Assembly (NCBI GenBank): GCA_035647815.1
Contig: DASRMR010000067.1
Coordinates: 1 to 6,897, forward strand
Reading direction: 5' to 3'
Length of the DNA: 6,897 nucleotides
DNA from: JAAYRQ01 sp035647815
GTDB taxonomy: Bacteria > Bacillota > Syntrophomonadia > Syntrophomonadales > Syntrophomonadaceae
The notes under the pieces are model-generated. The model was not told the DNA's origin. It saw only the letters and a list, made by a program, of their open reading frames with translations, and did no database searches. This document shows positions 1-5,975 of the stretch, piece by piece (position 1 is the stretch's first letter; each line of letters opens with the position of its first letter). The position numbers and the translations under genes were made by a program.

Positions 1-1146
1 GTGATAGTAGTAGTAGTTATTATGATTATAGTTTCTTTATTATTGTTTTTCTTTACTAGAGGTATATTGGATAAGCTGGATTTCTTTGCAGGTTATGCTG
101 GAGAAATGGCTGATGGTGATTTCACTAAAGATGTGCCTGAAAAGTATTTAACTGGTAAAGATGAAATAGGGATTGTAGCACGAGCATTAAGCAGTATGAG
201 CGAAAACTTACGCGTGATGTTAAAAGAGGTAGTAGAAAGTTCACATGAAGTATCCGCCTCTAGTGAACAAGTATCAGCTGCAGGAGGAAATATAGCTTCT
301 AATGCTCAAGAAGTATCAGCTTCAACCGAAGAAATCGCAGCAGGTATGGAGGAAGTATCAGCTGCAACTCAGGAGATTACGGCTTCTGGTGAGGAAATCG
401 GAGCAATGTTAAATAACTTAAGTCAAGAAGCTGAAAATGGTAACCAAGAGGCTATAGAAATCGGACAAAGGGCTATAAGTGTTCAGGAAAATGCTGAAGA
501 GGCGAAAGTATCAGCAATTGGTATATATGAAGAGATTAATGCTAAAGTAATCCAGGCTATCGATGAAGCAAAAGTAGTAGAAGAAATCTCTAATCTAGCT
601 CAAAGTATAGCTGGCATAGCAGATCAAACTAACTTACTAGCACTTAATGCAGCTATAGAAGCAGCTAGAGCAGGGGAGCATGGTAAAGGCTTTGCAGTAG
701 TAGCAGAAGAAGTTAGGATACTAGCGGAAGATTCTTCACAGACTGTTACCAACATACAAGCCTTAACTAGCCAGGTGCAAAACTCTATAGACAACTTAAT
801 AAATCATGCCCAGAATATTTTAGCTTTTGTTAATGAAGATGTAATAAGAGATTACGATCTAATGGGTGAAATTGGAACCCAGTATAAAACAGATTCAGAC
901 CGTTTTTCAGAAATTACAGAATTATTTGCTAGTGAGATAAACAATATAACTGCTTCACAAAATGAAATTAATATAGCCTTAGAAAGTACTTCGGCAACTA
1001 TCGAACAATCAACTGCAGGAACGCAAGAAATAGCAAAAGGTACTGAAGATGCGGCAAAAGCAGCACAAGAAATAAATGATGTTTCAGAACAATTAGCTGA
1101 AGGTGCACAAAAACTAAATGAACTAGTACAACAATTTAAGATATAA
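1..1146 (+). CDS. Methyl-accepting chemotaxis protein, 3' portion (5' end outside window)
   Basis: This is the C-terminal 381 residues of a membrane chemoreceptor that would relay ligand binding to the CheA/CheW kinase complex. Visible in order are the second transmembrane helix (about residues 1-19), a HAMP linker (about 20-72), and a long helical signalling domain. The domain carries the conserved hairpin tip at about 203-242 (IADQTNLLALNAAIEAARAG, then EHGKGFAVVAEEVR). It ends in LVQQFKI with no NWETF-type CheR-docking pentapeptide. The GTG at base 1 is very unlikely to be the true start: it falls inside a transmembrane helix, and the protein aligns without gaps to residues 281-661 of the next gene. 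The sensor and first membrane helix, about 280 residues if the architecture matches, should lie upstream. The tip reads EEVRIL where the paralogue has the usual EEVRKL. Family assignment is certain; the ligand is unknown. Confidence 0.95.
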   Translation: MIVVVVIMIIVSLLLFFFTRGILDKLDFFAGYAGEMADGDFTKDVPEKYLTGKDEIGIVARALSSMSENLRVMLKEVVESSHEVSASSEQVSAAGGNIASNAQEVSASTEEIAAGMEEVSAATQEITASGEEIGAMLNNLSQEAENGNQEAIEIGQRAISVQENAEEAKVSAIGIYEEINAKVIQAIDEAKVVEEISNLAQSIAGIADQTNLLALNAAIEAARAGEHGKGFAVVAEEVRILAEDSSQTVTNIQALTSQVQNSIDNLINHAQNILAFVNEDVIRDYDLMGEIGTQYKTDSDRFSEITELFASEINNITASQNEINIALESTSATIEQSTAGTQEIAKGTEDAAKAAQEINDVSEQLAEGAQKLNELVQQFKI

Positions 1147-1345
1147 CAACTACTTAATAATATAAAATTATAGGTATTTCATTTCCTCTTAGACAAATCT
1201 AAAATTTTCTCTAGGATCATTCTGGCTCGTGTTGGAATATATTATTTCAATATGAAGAAATAGGAAAAAATATGGCTGTTGAATGAAAACACAATTCCTA
1301 ATAGAAAATGACAAGGTCTTAAATTAAAGATGGGGGAAATGAAAA
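1147..1345 (+). other. Intergenic region between the two MCP genes
   Basis: This 199-base AT-rich spacer has no credible small ORF and no good terminator behind the first MCP. The only symmetry of note is a weak 7-bp imperfect stem at 1232-1250 (TTGGAAT, loop ATATT, ATTTCAA, with one G-U pair). I looked for a c-di-GMP (GEMM-type) riboswitch, which often precedes clostridial MCP genes, and did not see its conserved core. Without a terminator, read-through from the first MCP into the second is possible, although the spacer is long enough to hold its own promoter. Confidence 0.5.
1279..1307 (+). promoter_or_regulatory. Possible weak sigma-A promoter for the second MCP
   Basis: A TTGAAT hexamer (1279-1284) lies 17 bases from TAGAAA (1302-1307). 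Each matches the consensus at four of six positions. It would start transcription about 30 bases before the MCP start codon. In DNA this AT-rich such matches arise by chance, so this is only the best candidate seen in the spacer. Confidence 0.2.
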
Positions 1346-3331
1346 ATGAAACGCACACAAAGTCTAAGGTTTAAAATCTTAGTTGGAGTATTAAGCATGT
1401 TTTTTGTAGCGGCAGTTATTCAAGGAATAAGTTCTTATACTGTTGGCAAAGGACTACTTAATACTCAGATAACTGAGGAAGTGGAAACTTTAGCAGGAGC
1501 AACTGCTGGTGAACTGAATGTATGGTTTGAATCTAAAGCACAAGAGTTAAGGATTATTGCCCAAATGGACGCAATAAAAGACATGAATGAAGAAACAGCA
1601 ATCCATGTATTAGCATCACAAATGGAGATAATAGGAAAGCATTATGATAATCTATTTGTGGCAAAACTTGATGGAAGTGCTATAACTAATGTAGGGGAAA
1701 GCATTGATGTATCTGAAAGGGATGATTTTCAAAAAGCTATCAAAGGTGAAACTGTGTTTGCTAGTCCAATAATTTCTGCGGTTACTTCTAATGTAGTAGT
1801 ACCAGTAGCAGTTCCTATTTATAATGGAGGGCGAATAGAGGGGGTAATGTTTGGATCAGTTCAAACTGATATACTAACTGATTTAGTAGGTAACATAACT
1901 GTAGGTGAAACTGGTTATGCATATGTAATAAATCAAGAAGGAATTGCAGTAGCCCACCCAGATTCTAGTTTAATCATGAAACTGAATATATTTGAACTCG
2001 GTGATGTAATGTCTGATATCGGTAAAAAGATGGTAACTGGGGAGGCGGGTTTTGATCGATATGTATTTGAAGATGTAGATACTTATGTAGCTTATGCTCC
2101 TATACCAATTACTAATTGGTCAGTAGCTGTTGCTGTTCCAGTTGTTCAAGTTTCACAAGCGTTAGCCTCGTTATTAAACACTAATGTAATCGTAATAATA
2201 GCTATAATTATTTTAGTAGCTATATTAATCTTTTTCGCTTTCAAAGGAATTTTGGAAAAAGTTGATTTCTTTGTAAATCATCTTGGGGAAATGGCTAATG
2301 GTGATTTTACCAGAGATGTGCCTGAAAAATATTTAGCTGATAAAGATGAGATAGGAGTATTAGCGCGGGCATTAAATAGTATGGGTCAAAATTTACGCGT
2401 AATGTTAAAAGAGGTAGTAGCAAGTTCAAATGAAGTATCAGTATCTAGTCAAGAAGTATCTGAGGCAGGAGCCAATATAGCTTCTACTGCTCAAGAAATA
2501 TCAGCTTCAACCGAAGAAATAGCTGCTGGTATGGAGGAAGTATCAGCTTCAGCCCAGGAGATTAATGCATCTGGCGAAGAGATTGGAGCTATGTTAGGCA
2601 GCTTAAATCAGGAAGCTAATGAAGGTAATAAAGAGGCTAAAGAAATTGGGCAACGGGCTATAAATGTGCAACAAGATGCAGATAAAGCCAAAATATCAGC
2701 CATGGGTATATATAATGAAATTAATACTAAAGTAACTCATGCGATTGAAGAAGCTAAAGTAGTAGAAGAAATCTCTAGTCTAGCTCAAAGTATAGCAGGA
2801 ATAGCAGCTCAGACTAATCTACTAGCACTTAATGCAGCCATAGAAGCAGCTAGAGCAGGTGAACATGGTAAGGGTTTTGCAGTAGTGGCAGAAGAGGTTA
2901 GAAAACTAGCGGAAGATTCTTCACAGACGGTTACTAATATTCAAGCTTTAACTAATCAAGTTCAAAATTCTATAGATAACTTAATCGGTAGCACTCAAGA
3001 TATCTTAAACTTTGTCAATGAATCGGTAGTGAAAGACTATAACTTGATAGCTGATATTGGCGTACAGTATAAAACTGATTCAGATCATATGGCTGACATA
3101 ACAGAATTATTTGTAAAAGAGATTAATGCCATAAACAATTCGGTAAATCAGATTAATATAGCATTAGAAGGCACTTCAGCTACTATAGAACAATCTACAA
3201 GTGGCACCCAAGAAATAGCTAAAGGTACTGAAGATGCGGCACAAGCAGCTCAGGAAATAAATAATATTTCAGGTAAATTAGCTGAAGGTGCACAAAAACT
3301 AAATGAAATAGTAGATCAATTTAAAATATAA
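1346..3331 (+). CDS. Methyl-accepting chemotaxis protein with dCache sensor domain
   Basis: A full-length, 661-residue transmembrane chemoreceptor. It has a short basic cytoplasmic N-terminus (MKRTQSLRFK), TM1 at about 9-31, and an extracellular double-Cache sensor at about 38-275. TM2 spans about 281-299, HAMP about 299-352, and the helical signalling domain runs to the end. Cache hallmarks are VSERDDFQKAIKGE at 122-135 in the membrane-distal module and GETGYAYVINQEGIAVAHPD at 187-206. The kinase-control tip is at about 483-522 and reads IAAQTNLL, where the neighbouring paralogue has IADQTNLL. There is no C-terminal CheR-docking pentapeptide. The ATG at 1346 follows a G-rich ribosome site at 1332-1337; the nearer ATG at 1339 is out of frame. 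The protein probably modulates CheA activity in response to a small extracellular molecule, which I cannot identify. A GGDEF/HD-GYP gene follows 109 bases later with no terminator between. Confidence 0.97.
   Translation: MKRTQSLRFKILVGVLSMFFVAAVIQGISSYTVGKGLLNTQITEEVETLAGATAGELNVWFESKAQELRIIAQMDAIKDMNEETAIHVLASQMEIIGKHYDNLFVAKLDGSAITNVGESIDVSERDDFQKAIKGETVFASPIISAVTSNVVVPVAVPIYNGGRIEGVMFGSVQTDILTDLVGNITVGETGYAYVINQEGIAVAHPDSSLIMKLNIFELGDVMSDIGKKMVTGEAGFDRYVFEDVDTYVAYAPIPITNWSVAVAVPVVQVSQALASLLNTNVIVIIAIIILVAILIFFAFKGILEKVDFFVNHLGEMANGDFTRDVPEKYLADKDEIGVLARALNSMGQNLRVMLKEVVASSNEVSVSSQEVSEAGANIASTAQEISASTEEIAAGMEEVSASAQEINASGEEIGAMLGSLNQEANEGNKEAKEIGQRAINVQQDADKAKISAMGIYNEINTKVTHAIEEAKVVEEISSLAQSIAGIAAQTNLLALNAAIEAARAGEHGKGFAVVAEEVRKLAEDSSQTVTNIQALTNQVQNSIDNLIGSTQDILNFVNESVVKDYNLIADIGVQYKTDSDHMADITELFVKEINAINNSVNQINIALEGTSATIEQSTSGTQEIAKGTEDAAQAAQEINNISGKLAEGAQKLNEIVDQFKI
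2186..3331 (+). repeat. Tandem duplication: homologous to 1-1146
   Basis: Bases 2186-3331 are colinear with 1-1146 at a fixed offset of 2185. No indels are needed over 381 codons, and the DNA itself is visibly similar. Shared stretches include those around 311-334 and 2496-2519 (TCAGCTTCAACCGAAGAAAT in both). By eye roughly three quarters of residues are identical. Divergence is greatest in the membrane helix and in the helices either side of the tip, and least at the tip. This indicates a local gene duplication, possibly kept similar by recombination. Confidence 0.85.
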
Positions 3332-3354
3332 TACTAATAAAAAACTTAGTGCTG

Positions 3355-3360
3355 TATAAT
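3355..3360 (+). promoter_or_regulatory. Perfect -10 box (TATAAT) upstream of the GGDEF/HD-GYP gene
   Basis: TATAAT at 3355-3360 lies 80 bases before the ATG at 3441 and would give a leader of about 74 nt. No convincing -35 hexamer is found 16-18 bases upstream (TACTAA at 17), so promoter strength is doubtful. The leader could fold weakly: ACATA plus GGTT (3377-3385) pairs with AACC and TATGT (3408-3419) around a 3-nt bulge. Co-transcription from the MCP is the alternative. Confidence 0.35.
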
Positions 3361-3440
3361 AAAGTGACGATATATGACATAGGTTAAAAAACTCAATCTG
3401 TATCACTAACCATTTATGTTATAGAAGGGATAAGAGTTTA

Positions 3441-4964
3441 ATGCATGAAAAAGACAACTTGGATTATAGTAGATTACTATTTATTAAATCTATAATACCG
3501 ACATTTATTTTGGAACAAGTGACTTATAAGATTATAGATTGCAATGATGCGGCAGCTAATTTGCATAGATTAAGAAACCGGGACGAAATAATAGGGAAAA
3601 CTCTGCTAGAGCTAGATTATACTCATACCTTTCTAAAAAGAATTGAACAAGCTGTTAAACAAGGAATAGATAGATTTGAATGGAGTTTAGAGTATCCTAA
3701 TGGAGAAAAATGGGATGGAAGTTTTTATTTAATGAAATTTGACCATCATAATCAAAACTTTTTACAACTTAATATATGGGATGTTACAGAATATAAACAA
3801 AAGGAAAATGCACTTGTACTAGCAAATGAAGAATTAAGGGCAACTAATGAACAATTATTAGCAAACGAAGAGAAATTACGCCAACAATTTGATGAGCTAG
3901 AAAACACACAAAAACTAAAAGAAGAAAAAATAAAGATTTTAAGTGCTTATGATAACTTAACAGGTATTAAAAATCGATGTTTTTGGGAAGAAACCTTATT
4001 AGAAATGGAAGCAGATGAAGAAGTTCTACCTTTAAGTATATTGATGGCAGATATTAATGGCTTAAGACAAGTTAATGATGAGTTAGGACCAGAAGCAGGA
4101 AACAAACTATTAATAATAACTGCTCAACTACTTGAAGAAGTAGTTGGAGAAAATGGTATAGTAGCTAGAATCGGTGGAGATGAATTTGCCGTGCTTTTAC
4201 CTAACCAAGGAGTAGAAGAGGCTCAATCTTTGATACATGAAATAGAAAAAAAGTGTCAACTCCTGGAAGGAAGAGGAGTTAATTTAAGCCTGTCTGTCGG
4301 TGCCGCTACTAGGTTTAGCAGCGATGAAAGCATCTTTAACACTTTGTTTGCAAGTGAAGATAAAATGTTTAATAAAAAACTCCTAGACACTAAAAGTTAT
4401 AGAAGTCACTTAATTACATCACTAATGGACATAATGGGTGAAATAACTTTTGAAACTAAAGAACATTGTCAAAGACTAGTCGAGTTTAGTATAAAAGTAG
4501 CCCAAGAAATGGATCTGAAAAATGGCCAAATAGAGAAACTGGAAATACTCTCCATAATGCATGATATAGGAAAACTAGTTATACCAGAATACATCCTAGG
4601 TAAACCTGGACCTCTGAATAAAGAAGAATGGATAGAGATGAAGAAGCATTCCGAAATAGGATATAGAATAGCTAAAAAAATTCCCGAATTATCTCATGTA
4701 GCTGAAGAAATCTTATCCCATCATGAAAGGTGGGATGGTACTGGATATCCACAAGGATTAGAAAAAGAAGAAATCCCCCTAGAATCTAGAATACTCGCTG
4801 TTGTAGATGCATTCGATGCTATGACTAGTGACCGTGTATATCGTAAGGCCATGACTACAGACCTAGCTATTAAAGAATTATTAGATAATGCAGGAACCCA
4901 GTTTGACCCTCATATAGTAGAAGTGTTTGTAAATGATGTTCTAGGCTATCCTGAGAACAAATAG
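3441..4964 (+). CDS. PAS-GGDEF-HD-GYP cyclic-di-GMP signalling protein
   Basis: A 507-residue cytoplasmic protein with no membrane segment. It has a PAS-like sensor at about 10-118, a charged coiled coil at about 118-168, a GGDEF domain at about 169-315 and an HD-GYP phosphodiesterase domain at about 325-505. The HD-GYP half looks competent to hydrolyse c-di-GMP: H342 in HxxRL, H374-D375 in HDIGK, H403, H427-H428, DGTGYP with GYP at 435-437, and D456 are all present. The GGDEF half keeps D204, N212 and GGDEF at 245-249. The RxxD inhibitory site is replaced by GENG at 236-239. The usual GHxxGD reads GPEAGN, giving P217 and N221 where His and the guanine-contacting Asp are normal. It may therefore be a weak cyclase or a GTP-sensing regulatory domain. 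The segment EDKMFNKKLL after GGDEF is common in GGDEF/HD-GYP fusions. The start is supported by AGAAGGGA at 3423-3430. The PAS ligand is unknown. Confidence 0.93.
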   Translation: MHEKDNLDYSRLLFIKSIIPTFILEQVTYKIIDCNDAAANLHRLRNRDEIIGKTLLELDYTHTFLKRIEQAVKQGIDRFEWSLEYPNGEKWDGSFYLMKFDHHNQNFLQLNIWDVTEYKQKENALVLANEELRATNEQLLANEEKLRQQFDELENTQKLKEEKIKILSAYDNLTGIKNRCFWEETLLEMEADEEVLPLSILMADINGLRQVNDELGPEAGNKLLIITAQLLEEVVGENGIVARIGGDEFAVLLPNQGVEEAQSLIHEIEKKCQLLEGRGVNLSLSVGAATRFSSDESIFNTLFASEDKMFNKKLLDTKSYRSHLITSLMDIMGEITFETKEHCQRLVEFSIKVAQEMDLKNGQIEKLEILSIMHDIGKLVIPEYILGKPGPLNKEEWIEMKKHSEIGYRIAKKIPELSHVAEEILSHHERWDGTGYPQGLEKEEIPLESRILAVVDAFDAMTSDRVYRKAMTTDLAIKELLDNAGTQFDPHIVEVFVNDVLGYPENK

Positions 4965-4981
4965 CAAAACAACATTGTAGG

Positions 4982-4998
4982 GGAGACCTATGGTCTCC
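4982..4998 (+). other. Compact GC-rich hairpin after the GGDEF/HD-GYP stop codon
   Basis: GGAGACC, loop TAT, GGTCTCC forms a perfect 7-bp stem with a 3-nt loop, 17 bases after the stop codon. No U-run follows it, so it is not a classical terminator by itself. It could protect the 3' end of the transcript or pause polymerase just before the terminator that follows. Confidence 0.55.
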
Positions 4999-5017
4999 AG
5001 ACTGCGTAATATATACA

Positions 5018-5050
5018 AAAAAGATGGACATATTATATGTCCATCTTTTT
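5018..5050 (+). terminator. Strong Rho-independent terminator, structurally bidirectional
   Basis: A perfect 15-bp stem (5018-5032 with 5036-5050, core GATGGACATA) closes a 3-nt loop. The descending arm ends in TTTTT followed by ATTTT. The A-run on the left arm gives a U-tract on the other strand as well, so it could work in both directions, though no minus-strand gene converges here. It should separate the signalling genes from the cas genes. Confidence 0.9.
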
Positions 5051-5066
5051 ATTTTGCCTGTTATGA

Positions 5067-5084
5067 GTGACAATCTGATGTCAC
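5067..5084 (+). promoter_or_regulatory. 18-bp dyad, possible operator upstream of cas6
   Basis: GTGACA and TGTCAC are exact inverted repeats separated by 6 bases (ATCTGA). A further GTGA at 5087-5090 makes a second small dyad with the right arm (TCAC-AA-GTGA). The site lies about 160 bases upstream of the cas6 start, just past the terminator. Its geometry resembles a helix-turn-helix dimer site, but the arms do not match the CRP spacing (TGTGA-N6-TCACA) or FNR. The regulator is unknown, and a chance dyad is possible. Confidence 0.35.
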
Positions 5085-5100
5085 AAGTGAGTGGTATAAA

Positions 5101-5117
5101 GGGGGTAGGGGGGAGGG
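5101..5117 (+). other. G-rich tract (G5, G6, G3 runs)
   Basis: GGGGGTAGGGGGGAGGG is three G-runs separated by TA and A in otherwise AT-rich DNA, about 125 bases before cas6. Three runs are one short of a classical four-run, three-layer quadruplex. A two-layer quadruplex, or one using a further run, is possible. It is on the coding strand and would be in the cas6 leader if transcription starts upstream of it. Confidence 0.6.
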
Positions 5118-5240
5118 ATTATAAATTGTGCAATAAAAGGTAATTTTGTCTAAATGTCAAATGTGTATATTAATGATCTAAGTGTTAGAACAGGGAGGTG
5201 GTTGAAGACTTTAATATAAATTTTATAAAGGAGGGATTAT
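5112..5240 (+). repeat. 11-bp direct repeat GGAGGGATTAT in the cas6 leader
   Basis: GGAGGGATTAT occurs at 5112-5122 and at 5230-5240. The second copy contains the cas6 ribosome binding site and its spacer. The first is followed by a TTG (5126) opening only five codons before a stop. It may be a relic of a partial duplication of the translation start region, or chance. No good promoter was found in between. The best candidate, TTGTCT at 5146-5151 with ATTAAT at 5169-5174, is weak. Confidence 0.45.
5227..5235 (+). promoter_or_regulatory. Ribosome binding site that fixes the TTG start of cas6
   Basis: AAAGGAGGG ends 6 bases before TTG at 5242. The spacing is good for a Gram-positive start, and there is no in-frame ATG for about 80 codons, so TTG is the real initiator. 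Confidence 0.85.
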
Positions 5241-5241
5241 T

Positions 5242-5973
5242 TTGCGAATACAATTAAAACTTATTGCTGCTGAGAATGAAGAAGTTACATGTTCATTACC
5301 ATTTGATTTTCGCAGACATTTTATATCGTTATTAAAAACACTTCTATCCGATTCCAAACTATATTCTCGGTTCACATCTGAGCAATCTGGTTATAGTCCG
5401 TATGTTTTTGCTGTTAGCTTTAATAAAATATTAACAATTGATACTGATAAAAAAGAAATACTTATAAAACTACCAGTTTATATGACTATTTCTTCTGGCT
5501 TCTATGAAGTAATAACACAAATTGTTAATTCTAGTATTAAGATGCGTAATGCCCCCATAATTTTAGGGTTAAAGATTCAAGATGTGGATATATTGCCTAA
5601 TTATAAAATTAATACTAACGAAGCAGAATTCCGCATTAATAGACATGCAGTATTTCGTGGAATTGAAGATTACCTTGATGGTTCTAATGTGCAATTACTA
5701 GAAGAATCAATTAACCAACATACGATTAATAAATTTTCTTTTTTTAATCAACTACCATTTACCTTACAAGAGGAATATCAGTTAAGTACCATTCATGTTA
5801 TGGATGAATCAAATTACAAAAAAGGTGTTTGCCATCATTATGGAGGATTAATAACAACTCTACAGGGGCGAATTTACTTAAAAGCGAATAGAAAAACTTT
5901 GCAATTTTTACATGATTTTGGCATTGGTGTTCGTTCAGGGCAAGGTTTCGGTTTATTGGAGGTGATCAAATAA
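5242..5973 (+). CDS. cas6: CRISPR-associated endoribonuclease Cas6
   Basis: A 243-residue Cas6/RAMP protein that would cleave the CRISPR precursor transcript within each repeat and supply crRNA to the Cascade complex encoded downstream. Evidence is the N-terminal RAMP strand (RIQLKLIA), the helix after LPF with pattern FRRHFISLLKTLL (residues 23-35), and SPYVFAVSF (52-60). The C-terminal half has G-rIYL and then the diagnostic glycine-rich loop GIGVRSGQGFGLLEV (227-241). Length is normal for the family. A histidine at the position used by Pyrococcus Cas6 (His46) seems absent, with Thr near residue 45. H26 is in the first helix and H198-H199 lie in CHHYGG; these are candidate catalytic or RNA-contacting residues only. 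It starts with TTG behind AAAGGAGGG. The stop lies 2 bases before the cas8 start, so the two genes should form one operon. The family call is secure; the subtype is inferred from the neighbour. Confidence 0.92.
   Translation: MRIQLKLIAAENEEVTCSLPFDFRRHFISLLKTLLSDSKLYSRFTSEQSGYSPYVFAVSFNKILTIDTDKKEILIKLPVYMTISSGFYEVITQIVNSSIKMRNAPIILGLKIQDVDILPNYKINTNEAEFRINRHAVFRGIEDYLDGSNVQLLEESINQHTINKFSFFNQLPFTLQEEYQLSTIHVMDESNYKKGVCHHYGGLITTLQGRIYLKANRKTLQFLHDFGIGVRSGQGFGLLEVIK
5958..5967 (+). promoter_or_regulatory. Near-ideal ribosome binding site for cas8 inside the cas6 3' end
   Basis: GGAGGTGATC matches the anti-Shine-Dalgarno complement over ten bases. It overlaps the last codons of cas6 and sits 8 bases before the ATG at 5976. 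It supports that start and suggests strong, coupled translation of the Cas8 subunit. Confidence 0.8.
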
Positions 5974-5975
5974 TA

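Noticed and set aside
1..3. GTG at base 1 as a true start of the first MCP
   Set aside because: It falls inside a transmembrane helix that aligns with residue 281 of the full-length paralogue and has no upstream sequence to judge; truncation by the window edge is much more likely.
1147..1345. Cyclic-di-GMP riboswitch before an MCP gene
   Set aside because: The conserved GEMM core and tetraloop-receptor elements were not found here or in the gap at 3332-3440.
3366..3373. GACGATAT resembling a sigma-D (motility) -10 element
   Set aside because: No TAAA-type -35 lies at the required 15-base spacing, so it is treated as chance.
4870..5073. 67-codon minus-strand ORF over the end of the GGDEF/HD-GYP gene and the terminator
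   Set aside because: It overlaps strong coding sequence and a terminator hairpin, and the product has no recognisable features.
5066..5085. CRP-type site at the dyad
   Set aside because: AGTGA and TCACA are 10 bases apart rather than 6, so it does not fit the CRP consensus; it is kept only as an unassigned dyad.
4965..5241. CRISPR repeat or array leader next to cas6
   Set aside because: No regularly spaced repeat of 28-37 bases is present; the only repeat is an 11-bp unit occurring twice.
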